Virus record (IMG/VR): IMGVR_UViG_3300027747_002969
Location: 20,334 to 84,333 of that record
Source of the DNA: a virus
DNA: 64,000 nt
Direction: 5' to 3' (one strand)
Shown here: piece after piece, positions 7,086 through 14,807 of the stretch
Layout: the number at the start of each line of letters is the position of its first letter
How positions within the stretch are numbered: the stretch's first letter is position 1
Notes under the pieces: generated by a model
Told to the model about the DNA's origin: nothing
Databases searched by the model: none
The model's input: only the letters and a program-made list of their open reading frames with translations
Position numbers and translations under genes: made by a program

Positions 7086-7937
7086 TCCGCTTATTTCTCG
7101 GCCTATCCGGTGATGAAAGATTCACCAGATTTCCAAGACTTTGAATGGACCAAGGAAGCAGTGGTAGAACTCTATGACAAGATTGGAGACATAACCAATG
7201 CCAGTTTTCCTGATTTTATGCGTGCAGCTTTCAATTGTCAGCCCAGCAGTGGAGCCATTATACGTGCAGCGCGAGAACTCTGCGCACTGAAAGGTCTATT
7301 CATTACTAAAAAACGCTATGCTGTTTTGATCTATGACAAAGAAGGCAAGAGGAAAGATTCCAATGGCAAGCCAGGTGAGATCAAAGCCATGGGTCTTGAT
7401 CTCAAACGCAGCGATACTCCCAAGATCGTGCAGGATTTTCTCAGTGACATCTTGGTTGATGTATTAACTGGCAGTACAGAACGGGACATTCAACAGAAAA
7501 TTCTAGAATTCCGCAAGGAATTTCGCAGTTGGCCTGGTTGGCTCAAGGGTTCTCCCAAGCGTGCCAACAAGATTACACACTATCAAAACATCATCAACAG
7601 TCAGGGTCCGCGAGGTACCATTCCCGGACATGTGCTGGCCAGCATCAACTGGAATCGATTGAAAAAGATCTATGGCGATCATTATAGCCAGTCAATACAA
7701 GATGGTGCCAAAGTCATAGTGTGTAAATTGCGATCCAATCCCAGTGGCTTAACATCCGTAGCATATCCTGTTGATGAATTGACACTGCCGCAATGGTTCA
7801 AAGATCTACCATTTGATGAAGAAGCAATGGAGTCAGCATTGATTGACAAGAAGTGTCAAAACCTTCTGGGAGTGCTGTCATGGGACCTCGAGTCAAATCG
7901 CGAGAACAGCAGTTTCAGCGATCTATTCAGTTTTTAA
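6954..7937 (+). CDS. 43C: DNA polymerase family B, C-terminal chain (gp43C): C-intein plus palm/thumb
   Basis: 327 residues, starting at ATG 6954 behind AGGAAGG. The first 44 residues are the C-terminal half of a split intein; the remaining 283 are polymerase palm and thumb, starting SAYFSAYP. The thumb region has the family pattern LFITKKRYAVLIYD and KAMGLDLKRSDTPK. The last residues, SDLFSF, resemble the clamp-binding tail of T4 gp43. Protein trans-splicing with the middle chain would give a 404-residue polypeptide with an intact YGDTDSAYF motif C. That polypeptide would have to associate with the 564-residue N-terminal chain, giving about 968 residues in total against 898 in T4. Confidence 0.9.
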   Translation: MVNHLIETIESIEELGEFEDEYVYDIGIDPTHPYFFANDVLVHNSAYFSAYPVMKDSPDFQDFEWTKEAVVELYDKIGDITNASFPDFMRAAFNCQPSSGAIIRAARELCALKGLFITKKRYAVLIYDKEGKRKDSNGKPGEIKAMGLDLKRSDTPKIVQDFLSDILVDVLTGSTERDIQQKILEFRKEFRSWPGWLKGSPKRANKITHYQNIINSQGPRGTIPGHVLASINWNRLKKIYGDHYSQSIQDGAKVIVCKLRSNPSGLTSVAYPVDELTLPQWFKDLPFDEEAMESALIDKKCQNLLGVLSWDLESNRENSSFSDLFSF

Positions 7938-7955
7938 AACAAGGAACAGCAAATA

Positions 7956-8159
7956 ATGGCCACTAAACCCACTACGATATACTCTCCAACTGATCTCAAA
8001 ACACTTGTTGACGCACTCAATGGAGCGCCATCATACTTGTCAAAGCGATTCATACTGAAGTGGCTCTGCGGTTGGACAGACGAAATGATCGAAACCAACA
8101 TGCGTATGAAACAGGAAGAAGACTATCAACACAAGACTGGAGAAAAGACATGGCGTTAA
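7956..8159 (+). CDS. Small hypothetical protein
   Basis: 67 residues, starting at ATG 7956 with AAGGA upstream. It lies between the DNA polymerase and the clamp and overlaps the clamp start by 10 nt, so the two are translationally coupled. The C-terminal half (LKWLCGWTDEMIETNMRMKQEED) is a charged helix that recalls the C-terminal helices of portal-type proteins, but the similarity is too short to use. Its place suggests a replication-linked accessory role; function unknown. Confidence 0.6.
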   Translation: MATKPTTIYSPTDLKTLVDALNGAPSYLSKRFILKWLCGWTDEMIETNMRMKQEEDYQHKTGEKTWR

Positions 8160-8893
8160 AAGACTATATCAAAGACCTTACCACCTACGTGACTCCCACG
8201 GGGTTTTTTGACAAGATCAAGGTAGCGGCTACTACCAAAGAAATCACAGTTGAAGCCATGGAAAAGGAAAAGGAAGTGATTCTCAAGGGTCGCTTTACCA
8301 AACCTTTGAGCGACCTTACTGGCGAGTTTGGGCTCAGTAATCTTTCACTGCTGCAGACTATCACCGGCGATCAGCAATTTCCTCATGCCGAAAGCACACT
8401 TGCCATCACCTATGAGTCCAAAGCAGCAGAAAAGATCCCAACTGAACTGGCCTATCAAAACAAAAGCAAAAGCCATATCAACTATCGATTCATGGCCAAA
8501 CAACTGCTGCCAGACCAGCCCAAGTTTATGGAGCCCAAGTGGGATGTCACAGTAACACCCAGCAAGGCCAACATACAGCAGTTGACCTGGGCAGCCAATG
8601 GTCTTGGTACCTATGAGCAGTATTTCATTCCCAAGATTGTGGATGGAGACCTCATGTTTTTCATCGGTGAAGACAATGCAGCAACACAGCGCGGTGGGGT
8701 AGTATTTGCCAGCGAACGCAGTGAAACATTTGTCAGCGATCACAAATGGAAGATTGCGCAGATACTGTCGGTTTTGAAATTGGCAGACACCTGTGATTGC
8801 GAAATGTCTTTTTCTATCAAAGGTGCTATTCAAATCACCCTCAATACTGGTGTAGGAACCTATCGTTATATTTTCCCTGCAAAAGTGCGTTGA
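8150..8893 (+). CDS. 45: Sliding clamp (gp45-like DNA polymerase processivity factor)
   Basis: 247 residues; ATG 8150 with GGAG 7 nt upstream. A longer in-frame extension to 8060 overlaps the previous gene in full and has no ribosome site. Length is close to T4 gp45 (228). The layout fits a two-domain clamp: a repeated beta-rich pattern with GRFTKPL and FGLSNLSLLQTI in the first half and GTYRYIFPAKVR at the C-terminus. Position directly after the polymerase, which ends in a clamp-binding type peptide, supports the call. In T4-like phages gp45 also coactivates late transcription, which fits the many late promoters here. A strong hairpin follows the gene. Confidence 0.65.
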   Translation: MALKDYIKDLTTYVTPTGFFDKIKVAATTKEITVEAMEKEKEVILKGRFTKPLSDLTGEFGLSNLSLLQTITGDQQFPHAESTLAITYESKAAEKIPTELAYQNKSKSHINYRFMAKQLLPDQPKFMEPKWDVTVTPSKANIQQLTWAANGLGTYEQYFIPKIVDGDLMFFIGEDNAATQRGGVVFASERSETFVSDHKWKIAQILSVLKLADTCDCEMSFSIKGAIQITLNTGVGTYRYIFPAKVR

Positions 8894-8900
8894 ACATCTT

Positions 8901-8930
8901 GGAGATCACTGTGACAGTGATCTCCTATAG
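8901..8930 (+). terminator. Strong hairpin, probable terminator after the clamp gene
   Basis: 11-bp perfect stem GGAGATCACTG / CAGTGATCTCC with a 3-nt loop (8901-8925), followed by TATAGATTTT. It is placed between the clamp stop and a consensus late promoter. Confidence 0.7.
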
Positions 8931-8934
8931 ATTT

Positions 8935-8942
8935 TATAAATA
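8935..8942 (+). promoter_or_regulatory. Perfect consensus late promoter TATAAATA, abutting start codon
   Basis: TATAAATA identical to the T4 late consensus, 6 nt before the ATG at 8949. No ribosome binding site fits between the predicted transcription start and the start codon. Confidence 0.75.
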
Positions 8943-8948
8943 ACCAAG

Positions 8949-9707
8949 ATGAGATATCAAAAGCACTTCCGCACTATCGTAATCAGCGATTTGCATATGG
9001 GCAGCGCTGGTTGCAAAGCAAAATTACTTAATGATTTCCTCAAACATCATTCATCGGATTGGCTCTATCTCAACGGCGACATATTTGACTGTTGGAAAAT
9101 AGAACAAAACAAGTGGAATTTTACCAAAACACAGGGCAAGGTCCTGCGACGCCTGCTGAAGATCAGTCTCGGCAACACCAAAGTAGTATATGTGCTGGGC
9201 AATCATGATGATTTTTTCCGCAATTTCATACCATATAAGATTAACCTTGGCAAAATACGAGTGGTAAACGAATGCTGTCATGTTGGTCTTGATGGTCGCA
9301 GATATTTGGTAACGCATGGTGATCTCTTTGACACAGTCAGCAATCTGCATCGCTGGGTCAGCATGTGCGGAGACAGCGCCTATACATGGCTGCTGCGCAT
9401 GAATGGAGCGGTGAATTGGCTGCGCGGCCTTTTTGGTCTGAGATACTGGAGCCTCAGCCACTATCTCAAAACCAAGGTCAAACGTGCTGTGGATTTTATC
9501 TATCGGTTCGAAGAAACTCTAGCCAACTATGCACAGCACAAAAACTATGATGGGGTTATTGTTGGACACATACATGTCCCCGAAATCAAACTCATCAATG
9601 ATATTGTCTACATGAATTCCGGCGACTGGGTTGAAACCTGCAGCGCATTGGTAGAAGACGAAGAGGGCAATTGGATGGTGTTGTATTGGTGCTCAGTGGA
9701 AGATTGA
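8949..9707 (+). CDS. LpxH-like calcineurin-type metallophosphoesterase
   Basis: 252 residues. All metal-binding motifs of the family are present: SDLHMG at residues 14-19, NGDIFD at about 42, GNHDD at about 90, THGD at about 120 and GHIH near 200. Sequence and length match the UDP-2,3-diacylglucosamine pyrophosphatase (LpxH/LpxI-functional) branch, which makes lipid X in lipid A synthesis. The methionine at 17 lies inside the DxH motif, so the ATG at 8949 is the only sensible start, although it follows the late promoter by 6 nt. The phage could be altering host outer-membrane lipid, or the enzyme may have another phosphodiester substrate. Confidence 0.75.
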   Translation: MRYQKHFRTIVISDLHMGSAGCKAKLLNDFLKHHSSDWLYLNGDIFDCWKIEQNKWNFTKTQGKVLRRLLKISLGNTKVVYVLGNHDDFFRNFIPYKINLGKIRVVNECCHVGLDGRRYLVTHGDLFDTVSNLHRWVSMCGDSAYTWLLRMNGAVNWLRGLFGLRYWSLSHYLKTKVKRAVDFIYRFEETLANYAQHKNYDGVIVGHIHVPEIKLINDIVYMNSGDWVETCSALVEDEEGNWMVLYWCSVED

Positions 9708-9769
9708 TGTTCATTGGTTGATCTTATCGTTTAACTAGACTATCATCAGCTGAAAACAAGAGGTGATGT

Positions 9770-9871
9770 ATGGCAATTGAACCAACCACAACGATCTATT
9801 CAACTAACAATGACAAAGTCATCTGCAAATATGCCGCTGCACTGAATGATATCTTGTTTGGAGGTCGGTGA
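9770..9871 (+). CDS. Very small hypothetical protein
   Basis: 33 residues from ATG 9770, with AGAGGTGA just upstream. The stop codon overlaps the next start (TGATG), and the GGAGG ribosome site of the next gene lies inside its last codons. That is a typical coupled small phage gene. No family recognised. Confidence 0.45.
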   Translation: MAIEPTTTIYSTNNDKVICKYAAALNDILFGGR

Positions 9872-10248
9872 TGAATAAAAAGACATTTGTCTATTGTACC
9901 TTTCAAAAGGAAGGATACCATTTCTTTCCCGGAGCCGACACTGATCCTCAATATGCCACAGGTGATGTATACGATGTCAGTGCACTGGGATTTAGGCACA
10001 TGCACTACTTCAACTTCAAAGTCTGGGTTGAGGTGACTCATGCAAACCGTCAAATTGAGTTTATACAGCTGCGTAGATGGATTGAGCGTTTATATTCAAC
10101 TGGTGCTCTCGAACTTGACAATCAAAGTTGCGAAATGATGAGTGACGCATTGTATGAAAAAATCTCCGCTAGATATCCCGGAATGGAGATCAGGATAGAT
10201 ATCAGCGAAGAAGGTATCAACGGTTCTTACACTGAATATCAACCGTGA
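9871..10248 (+). CDS. Conserved phage protein, possible T-fold (6-PTPS-like)
   Basis: 125 residues, starting at ATG 9871 with GGAGG upstream. The pattern HMHYFNFKVWVEV, then IEFIQLRRWI, then LELDNQSCEMMSDALYEKI and IRIDISEEG runs parallel to 6-pyruvoyl-tetrahydropterin synthase/QueD proteins (strand, Dx(F)xxLK helix, LDxxSxE, EnlA helix, VxExx). However, the zinc histidine triad and catalytic cysteine are not clearly placed. I recall similar unknown proteins in T4-like marine phages. It may be a non-catalytic T-fold protein. A 12-bp hairpin overlaps the stop codon. Confidence 0.5.
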   Translation: MNKKTFVYCTFQKEGYHFFPGADTDPQYATGDVYDVSALGFRHMHYFNFKVWVEVTHANRQIEFIQLRRWIERLYSTGALELDNQSCEMMSDALYEKISARYPGMEIRIDISEEGINGSYTEYQP

Positions 10249-10290
10249 TATTCAGTGTGAAAGACAATCTCGCGCGAAAGCCCGCGAGAG
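10229..10290 (+). terminator. Two consecutive hairpins at a gene end
   Basis: A 12-bp perfect stem (ACACTGAATATC / GATATTCAGTGT, 10229-10258) spans the stop codon. It is followed by a 7-bp GC-rich stem (10268-10274 with 10283-10289). Neither has a long T run, so they may act as RNA 3'-end stabilisers as much as terminators. Confidence 0.5.
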
Positions 10291-10351
10291 TTTGCTGCGC
10301 GGTAGTTCACCATGTCCGACATACAACTGCTGTCACAATATGACCAAACTG

Positions 10352-10379
10352 TTGTCATCCTGATAGCAGCTGATATAAT
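10352..10379 (+). promoter_or_regulatory. Sigma70 promoter (TTGTCA-16-TATAAT)
   Basis: TTGTCA at 10352, 16-nt spacer, perfect TATAAT at 10374-10379. It is the only promoter in the 217-nt gap before the glycosyltransferase at 10466. The same gap contains a copy of the dispersed CGGTAGTTCAC motif at 10300-10310. Confidence 0.6.
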
Positions 10380-10465
10380 ACAACAACGATTATCCGGCGA
10401 GTATTTCTTGCACAGACGCTGTGAAACGTTGGTGAGTTGAGATTACAAATCACAAGAGAAATAAA

Positions 10466-11581
10466 ATGACAACAATCTACATCGTGCCAATTGAACCCGT
10501 AACCACGCGCTATACAAAACAATGGTATGACCATATTCCAATTCTGTTAGACCGTGCAGGTGCAGAACATGTGGTGATCGTAGACGGCGAAGCAGTGTCA
10601 GATACGCCAACTCCTGGGGCGTTTTTAGATTTTGCCGCAACAAATCAATGGAAAAGTAGCCAATTGATGATCATTGCACAGTTGTTCCGCGAGCAAAAGA
10701 TACAAGATGGCGACAAGTTCCTCTATACAGACGCATGGAACCCAACATGTATACAACTGCGCTACATGGCAGAATTGTTTGGCAAAAAGATTGAAATACA
10801 TGGTCTTTGGCATGCTGGTAGCTACGATTCGCAAGATTTTCTAGGGAGATTGATCGGTGACAAGCCCTGGATACGCAATGCCGAGACCAGCATGTTCTAC
10901 ACCTATGACACCAATTGGTTTGCTACGAGATTTCACAGTAATCTTTTTCTGCGTGAAATGTTTGATGTTGAGATTTTTTTCCGCAAGGATGAAACTGACG
11001 AATGGGTTCATCATGCCATAGGGGCTGAACGCCGTAGAATCAAGATCACAGGTTGGCCCATGGATTATCTCGTTGATGCACTGAAACCCTACAGCAATCT
11101 ACAAAAGAAGCAGCAGATCTGTTTCCCACATCGTATTGCACCAGAAAAGCAGTTGGAAATTTTCAAAGACCTGTCGTTGGTCATGCCCGAGTACAACTGG
11201 GTAGTTTGCCAGAATACACCATTGACCAAACATGAATACCATACCATACTTGGTGAGAGCAAGGTTGTATTTTCAGCCGGTCTACAAGAAACCCTAGGTA
11301 TTTCTGCATGCGCTGAGGCATCACTGTGTAATGCTATACCATATTGTCCAGACAGACTCAGCTACAGTGAGATATTCTCAAATCATAAAGAGTTTTTATA
11401 TCCATCAGAATGGACTGAAAACTGGGAAGGTTATCTTCGACACAGATCAAAGTTGGTAGATCAAATTAGATCTATCATGAATGGATATGATCAGATGTTG
11501 CCAATTATAAAAGATTATAATCAACATACAGTTTCTAAATACTTTAGTGCAGATCCGTTGGTCACTGCATTGATAGGGTAA
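10466..11581 (+). CDS. GT-B-type glycosyltransferase
   Basis: 371 residues. The C-terminal half has the layout of GT-B glycosyltransferases: FPHRIAPEKQLEIFKDL, where the basic residues and glutamate would contact the nucleotide-sugar phosphates; VVFSAGLQETLGISACEA-like sequence for the ExxxxxE acceptor loop; then a C-terminal helix. The N-terminal half (MTTIYIVPIEP) starts a Rossmann strand with no signal peptide. The substrate is unknown; options are phage DNA bases, lipopolysaccharide or virion proteins. It has its own sigma70 promoter, and a frameshifted gene follows. Confidence 0.65.
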   Translation: MTTIYIVPIEPVTTRYTKQWYDHIPILLDRAGAEHVVIVDGEAVSDTPTPGAFLDFAATNQWKSSQLMIIAQLFREQKIQDGDKFLYTDAWNPTCIQLRYMAELFGKKIEIHGLWHAGSYDSQDFLGRLIGDKPWIRNAETSMFYTYDTNWFATRFHSNLFLREMFDVEIFFRKDETDEWVHHAIGAERRRIKITGWPMDYLVDALKPYSNLQKKQQICFPHRIAPEKQLEIFKDLSLVMPEYNWVVCQNTPLTKHEYHTILGESKVVFSAGLQETLGISACAEASLCNAIPYCPDRLSYSEIFSNHKEFLYPSEWTENWEGYLRHRSKLVDQIRSIMNGYDQMLPIIKDYNQHTVSKYFSADPLVTALIG

Positions 11582-11583
11582 TA

Positions 11584-11833
11584 GGTGATAACCTCAAGCG
11601 AATAAGACAACTTTTGGATTATGACCAAAATCCTGCATGGAAAGCCGTGGGTAGATTTGATTTGCCAAAGGCATGTCTAGCGATTTGGTGATCAACCTGC
11701 CCTAGCAGTAGATTCGTCACAGCTTTTTAATTGTAGAAACCACAGTGCAGCAGCGGAACATTTGCAACGCAGTGGATACCATTTGCTCACCCAATATCGC
11801 AGCAACGTGGTGTTTGCGCCAAAGACTGTCTAA
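11584..11833 (+). pseudogene. Frameshifted remnant gene
   Basis: Two protein-like segments lie in adjacent frames. The first, from 11584, includes IRQLLDYDQNPAWKAVGRF and DLPKACLA and ends at a TGA at 11689-11691. The second, from about 11684 to the TAA at 11831-11833, reads FGDQPALAVDSSQLFNC, NHSAAAEHLQRSGYH and RSNVVFAPKTV. A single-base shift near 11683 would join them. There is no ATG in the first frame. I do not know the family. A 7-bp hairpin (GCAGAAC/GTTCTGC) follows at about 11842-11860. Confidence 0.4.
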
Positions 11834-11893
11834 TAGAAAATTGCAGAACCTGTTGTTCTGCAACTAAACTGTATGATAGGAGAACTCTCGCAC

Positions 11894-12517
11894 ATGTTAC
11901 CTGCTGTATTCAAAGACCTAGACCGCGGTCTGTTGTGGAAATTGGTCATAATCCAATCACTGCTGATCACCATCAGCAACTATTTGGTACACTATAAATT
12001 CGCCATACTGGGATGGCCCTTGGCCTGGAGCATATGGTGCACACCACTGTTCATGGTGATCACTGATCTGGTCACACGCCTAGTGGGCAAACCACTTGCA
12101 CGAGCTGTGCTGCTGGCCACTCTGGTGCCGGGCATGCTGGGCACTGCGGTTGGTGCTTGGCTCTATGGCAGCGGCCTAGTTGATGGCACTCGCCTCACGG
12201 TAGCCAGTGGCATCTGTTATCTGCTGCCCATGCTGTTGGATGTCTGGATCTTTGCCTGGCTGCGCCATCGTATATCTGCGTGGTATGTAGCACCTGCTGT
12301 CAGCGGTGTTGTGACCACCATATTCATGACATATCTGTTTTGGGGTGTGGCATTTGCAGGCGGCAGCGATCCCTATCTCAGCAGTCATTGGTATGTGTTG
12401 GCCACCAGTCAGCTGATCATCAAGAACCTGCTGAATCTCCTGCTGCTGCTGCCGCTGTATGGTGCACTGCTGACTTGGCTCACACGCAAATCAGGTGCTA
12501 GACATGCAGGAGTATAA
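11894..12517 (+). CDS. yhhQ: Queuosine precursor transporter, YhhQ/QPTR family
   Basis: 207 residues with about six hydrophobic helices. It aligns by eye with E. coli YhhQ: ISNYLVHYKFAILGWPLAW near the N-terminus, FMVITDLVTRLVGKPLAR (the TDL..R.FG.PLAR motif), a middle LLPMLLDVWIFAWLR and a C-terminal KNLLNLLLLLPLYGALL. YhhQ imports preQ0/preQ1 across the inner membrane. Start 11894 is chosen because AGGAG lies 11 nt upstream and it matches the YhhQ N-terminus; ATG 11873 is also possible. It heads a three-gene overlapping cassette upstream of dpdA, with visibly higher GC than its surroundings. Confidence 0.8.
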   Translation: MLPAVFKDLDRGLLWKLVIIQSLLITISNYLVHYKFAILGWPLAWSIWCTPLFMVITDLVTRLVGKPLARAVLLATLVPGMLGTAVGAWLYGSGLVDGTRLTVASGICYLLPMLLDVWIFAWLRHRISAWYVAPAVSGVVTTIFMTYLFWGVAFAGGSDPYLSSHWYVLATSQLIIKNLLNLLLLLPLYGALLTWLTRKSGARHAGV

Positions 12518-13295
12518 TCGATTGTGGGATACCTACAGCAAAAACTGGGATCTGCTGAAAGCACCCATGCGGCCCACCACTGCTGTGATCCGTGTGCTGC
12601 AGCAGCAGATAGGCGAAGGTCATGTGCTGCAGTTGGGCTGCACTCCTGAGATACATGCGGCGTTTGATCACATCACTGCTGTGGACAGAGATCCCAACAT
12701 GATTGCCACTGTGTGGCCAGGCAACACTGCCACCAAACAGGTGATCAATCAAGACTGGATGCACATGATTTGGCCCCACAACACATTTACAGGCATAGTC
12801 AGTGACTGTGGTGTGGTCATGCTTGGTACCTTGCAACGACAACAAGAGTTTCTGTCTCGCTGCTGGGATTGGCTTGCACCTGGGGGTACCTATGCGCAAC
12901 GCTACTTTGAGCGCCCCATGGTCAACATCACCTTGGAAGAACTACTGGCTGACATCAGCGGACCAGCCAAGATCAACTTTCATGCTTTCAAATGGAAGAT
13001 GGGCATGTATCTGGCAGGTCAACACGGTGCGGCCACTGCCAGTGTGCAGATATTAGATCTGTGGCGTGAGATCAGCGGCGATCGAGAGGCAGTGTTGGAT
13101 CGCACAGGTTGGTCTGCTGAAGCGGTGCAGACAGTGGATTTTTATCAGACCAGTGGGCAGGTAGTGACATTTGCCAATCGTGAGGAATATGCCAGCACTA
13201 TACCTGCAGGTGCAGTTGATGTGGAATGGCTCTATACAACAGATTATGATTTTGCAGAACACTGTCCTATCATGCGCTGGAGAAAGCCGCTGTGA
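12504..13295 (+). CDS. Class I SAM-dependent methyltransferase-like protein
   Basis: 263 residues, overlapping the transporter by 14 nt. A Rossmann-type SAM pocket is suggested by VLQLGCTPEIHA (motif I, about residue 43), ITAVDRDPNMI with the acidic residue after beta-2, and the SDCGVV / LAPGGTYAQRYF region (motif IV to post-I). The C-terminal third is larger than the minimal fold and may bind substrate. Substrate unknown; its place between a queuosine-precursor transporter and an adenylating enzyme, upstream of dpdA, suggests base or nucleoside chemistry. Confidence 0.6.
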   Translation: MQEYNRLWDTYSKNWDLLKAPMRPTTAVIRVLQQQIGEGHVLQLGCTPEIHAAFDHITAVDRDPNMIATVWPGNTATKQVINQDWMHMIWPHNTFTGIVSDCGVVMLGTLQRQQEFLSRCWDWLAPGGTYAQRYFERPMVNITLEELLADISGPAKINFHAFKWKMGMYLAGQHGAATASVQILDLWREISGDREAVLDRTGWSAEAVQTVDFYQTSGQVVTFANREEYASTIPAGAVDVEWLYTTDYDFAEHCPIMRWRKPL

Positions 13296-14632
13296 ACCTA
13301 GAAGGTGTGACATGGCCCAAGATGTATACTGGGCCTAACCTAGTGCTTATGGCGCTGCTGGCCGAGTTGGACCGCACAATGTGGTTAGATCCTGAAGTCA
13401 TAGCTGCTGAGCAGTTCAAACAACTGCGTTTGATAATTGCTCATCACACGGCATACAGCCCGCAGTTTGCTGCTAGAATGCTGGCAGCTGGATTGACAGC
13501 TGCTGACATCACTGACGCGGCCAGCCTTCGCCGCCTGCCGCCCTTGCGACGCCTAGACATACAGCGTGCAGGCGATGGTTTTTACAGTAAACACATACCG
13601 CAGAGCCATGGACAACCGGGTGAGACTCGCACCAGTGGTAGCACAGGTGAACCTGTGAAGATACGCAAGACACAGATTGATGCACTGTTTTGGACTGCAC
13701 ATGCTATAAGAGATCATCTCTGGGCCCGTCGCGATTTTCGCCACCGGTTGCTGAGCATACGTGCTGACATCTGGAAGTACGGCGAGTCGCCCAACTGGGG
13801 ACAGCCCATAGCAGACATCTGGCAGACTGGTCGCAGTATAGGCATGCCGGCTACCTATGATGTACGAGAACAGTTGCGGATCATCAAAGAATTCCAGCCT
13901 GGCATACTGCTGATCTATCCCAACAATCTCAGCATTATCTTGGACGAAATGGCAGCAGATGGCAGCGACTTTGGATTTATCAAGCATGTCAAGACCATCG
14001 GTGAGACTGTGCACCAGTGGCAGCGTGACAAGACTCGTGCTGTTCTTGGAGTAAAGATAGAAGACAACTACAGCAGCAATGAAATGGGCTGCATGGCCAT
14101 GCAGTGTCCAGACACCGACAACTACCATGTCATGACAGAAACTGTGATAGTAGAGATCATCAATGATCAGGATCAGCCCTGTGTACCAGGTGAAGTGGGA
14201 CGTTTGGTGGTCACTGACCTACACAACCATGCCAGCCCATTGATACGCTATGACATAGGCGACTGGGCAGAAGCGGGTGAACCCTGCAGATGTGGACGAG
14301 GGTTGCCAACTATCAAGCGATTTGTTGGCAGAGAACACAGCATACTTTCACGGCCCGACGGCACTCGCATCTGGCCCATATTCTATGGCGCCAAAATGAA
14401 TGACATTGCACCGGTGAGACAGTACCAATTCATACAGCACACACTGACCGGCATGGAATTTCGCTGCTTTACAGAACAGCCGCTGACTGCAGCGCAGCGT
14501 GAAGGACTCATAGCATTAGTACAAGAGGCTCTGGGGTGGCCCTATGATTTAGATCTCATAGAATATCGCCAGCCTCTGCCAACCACAGCTCGTGGAAAAT
14601 TTCAAGAATATATCAACCGAATGGCAACATGA
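13292..14632 (+). CDS. PaaK/CapK-like adenylate-forming enzyme (ANL superfamily)
   Basis: 446 residues, GTG start at 13292 overlapping the previous stop, with GGAG 9 nt upstream. It carries the ANL phosphate loop TSGSTGEP at about residue 112, YSSNEMGC at about 258, the RYDIGDW hinge-region motif at about 327, and a small CRCGRG cluster as in phenylacetate-CoA ligase relatives. These enzymes activate a carboxylate as an acyl-adenylate, then pass it to CoA or another nucleophile. In this setting a candidate substrate is the carboxylate of 7-carboxy-7-deazaguanine or a modifying acid; that is inference. It ends 175 nt before dpdA. Confidence 0.75.
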   Translation: MNLEGVTWPKMYTGPNLVLMALLAELDRTMWLDPEVIAAEQFKQLRLIIAHHTAYSPQFAARMLAAGLTAADITDAASLRRLPPLRRLDIQRAGDGFYSKHIPQSHGQPGETRTSGSTGEPVKIRKTQIDALFWTAHAIRDHLWARRDFRHRLLSIRADIWKYGESPNWGQPIADIWQTGRSIGMPATYDVREQLRIIKEFQPGILLIYPNNLSIILDEMAADGSDFGFIKHVKTIGETVHQWQRDKTRAVLGVKIEDNYSSNEMGCMAMQCPDTDNYHVMTETVIVEIINDQDQPCVPGEVGRLVVTDLHNHASPLIRYDIGDWAEAGEPCRCGRGLPTIKRFVGREHSILSRPDGTRIWPIFYGAKMNDIAPVRQYQFIQHTLTGMEFRCFTEQPLTAAQREGLIALVQEALGWPYDLDLIEYRQPLPTTARGKFQEYINRMAT

Positions 14633-14772
14633 AAGTGATTTCCTGCATAACAGTTTGGCCATCGCCCAGTTGCGTAGTTGGACCAAAATAACCTCTGTTA
14701 TGTGAAAATCTGACATCCTTGTTGTGATGCGTCTGCATCTAACGCGGACATAACTTGATCTTTCAATGATCC

Positions 14773-14789
14773 AGCATCATACTGATGCT
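14773..14789 (+). promoter_or_regulatory. Hairpin in the dpdA leader
   Basis: 7-bp stem AGCATCA / TGATGCT with a 3-nt loop, ending 4 nt before the AGGA ribosome site of dpdA. It may modulate dpdA translation. A weak promoter (TTGATC-17-CATACT) overlaps it. Confidence 0.3.
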
Positions 14790-14807
14790 AGATAGGAATT
14801 ATCAACT

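Noticed and set aside
6811-7125. Minus-strand reading frame across the intein gap
   Set aside because: It lies opposite the C-intein and extein coding sequence, has no promoter or ribosome site and no recognisable protein.
8060-8149. Longer clamp with 30 extra N-terminal residues
   Set aside because: The extension overlaps the upstream gene in another frame and lacks a ribosome site, whereas ATG 8150 has GGAG 7 nt upstream.
10297-10316. tRNA D-arm or CCA-end in GCGCGGTAGTTCACCA
   Set aside because: No cloverleaf can be drawn around any of the four copies; the motif recurs at gene junctions, so it was reported as a dispersed repeat.
12504-14632. QueC hidden in the cassette
   Set aside because: Neither gene has the QueC PP-loop SGGxDS motif; the PaaK-like protein has an ANL-type loop instead.
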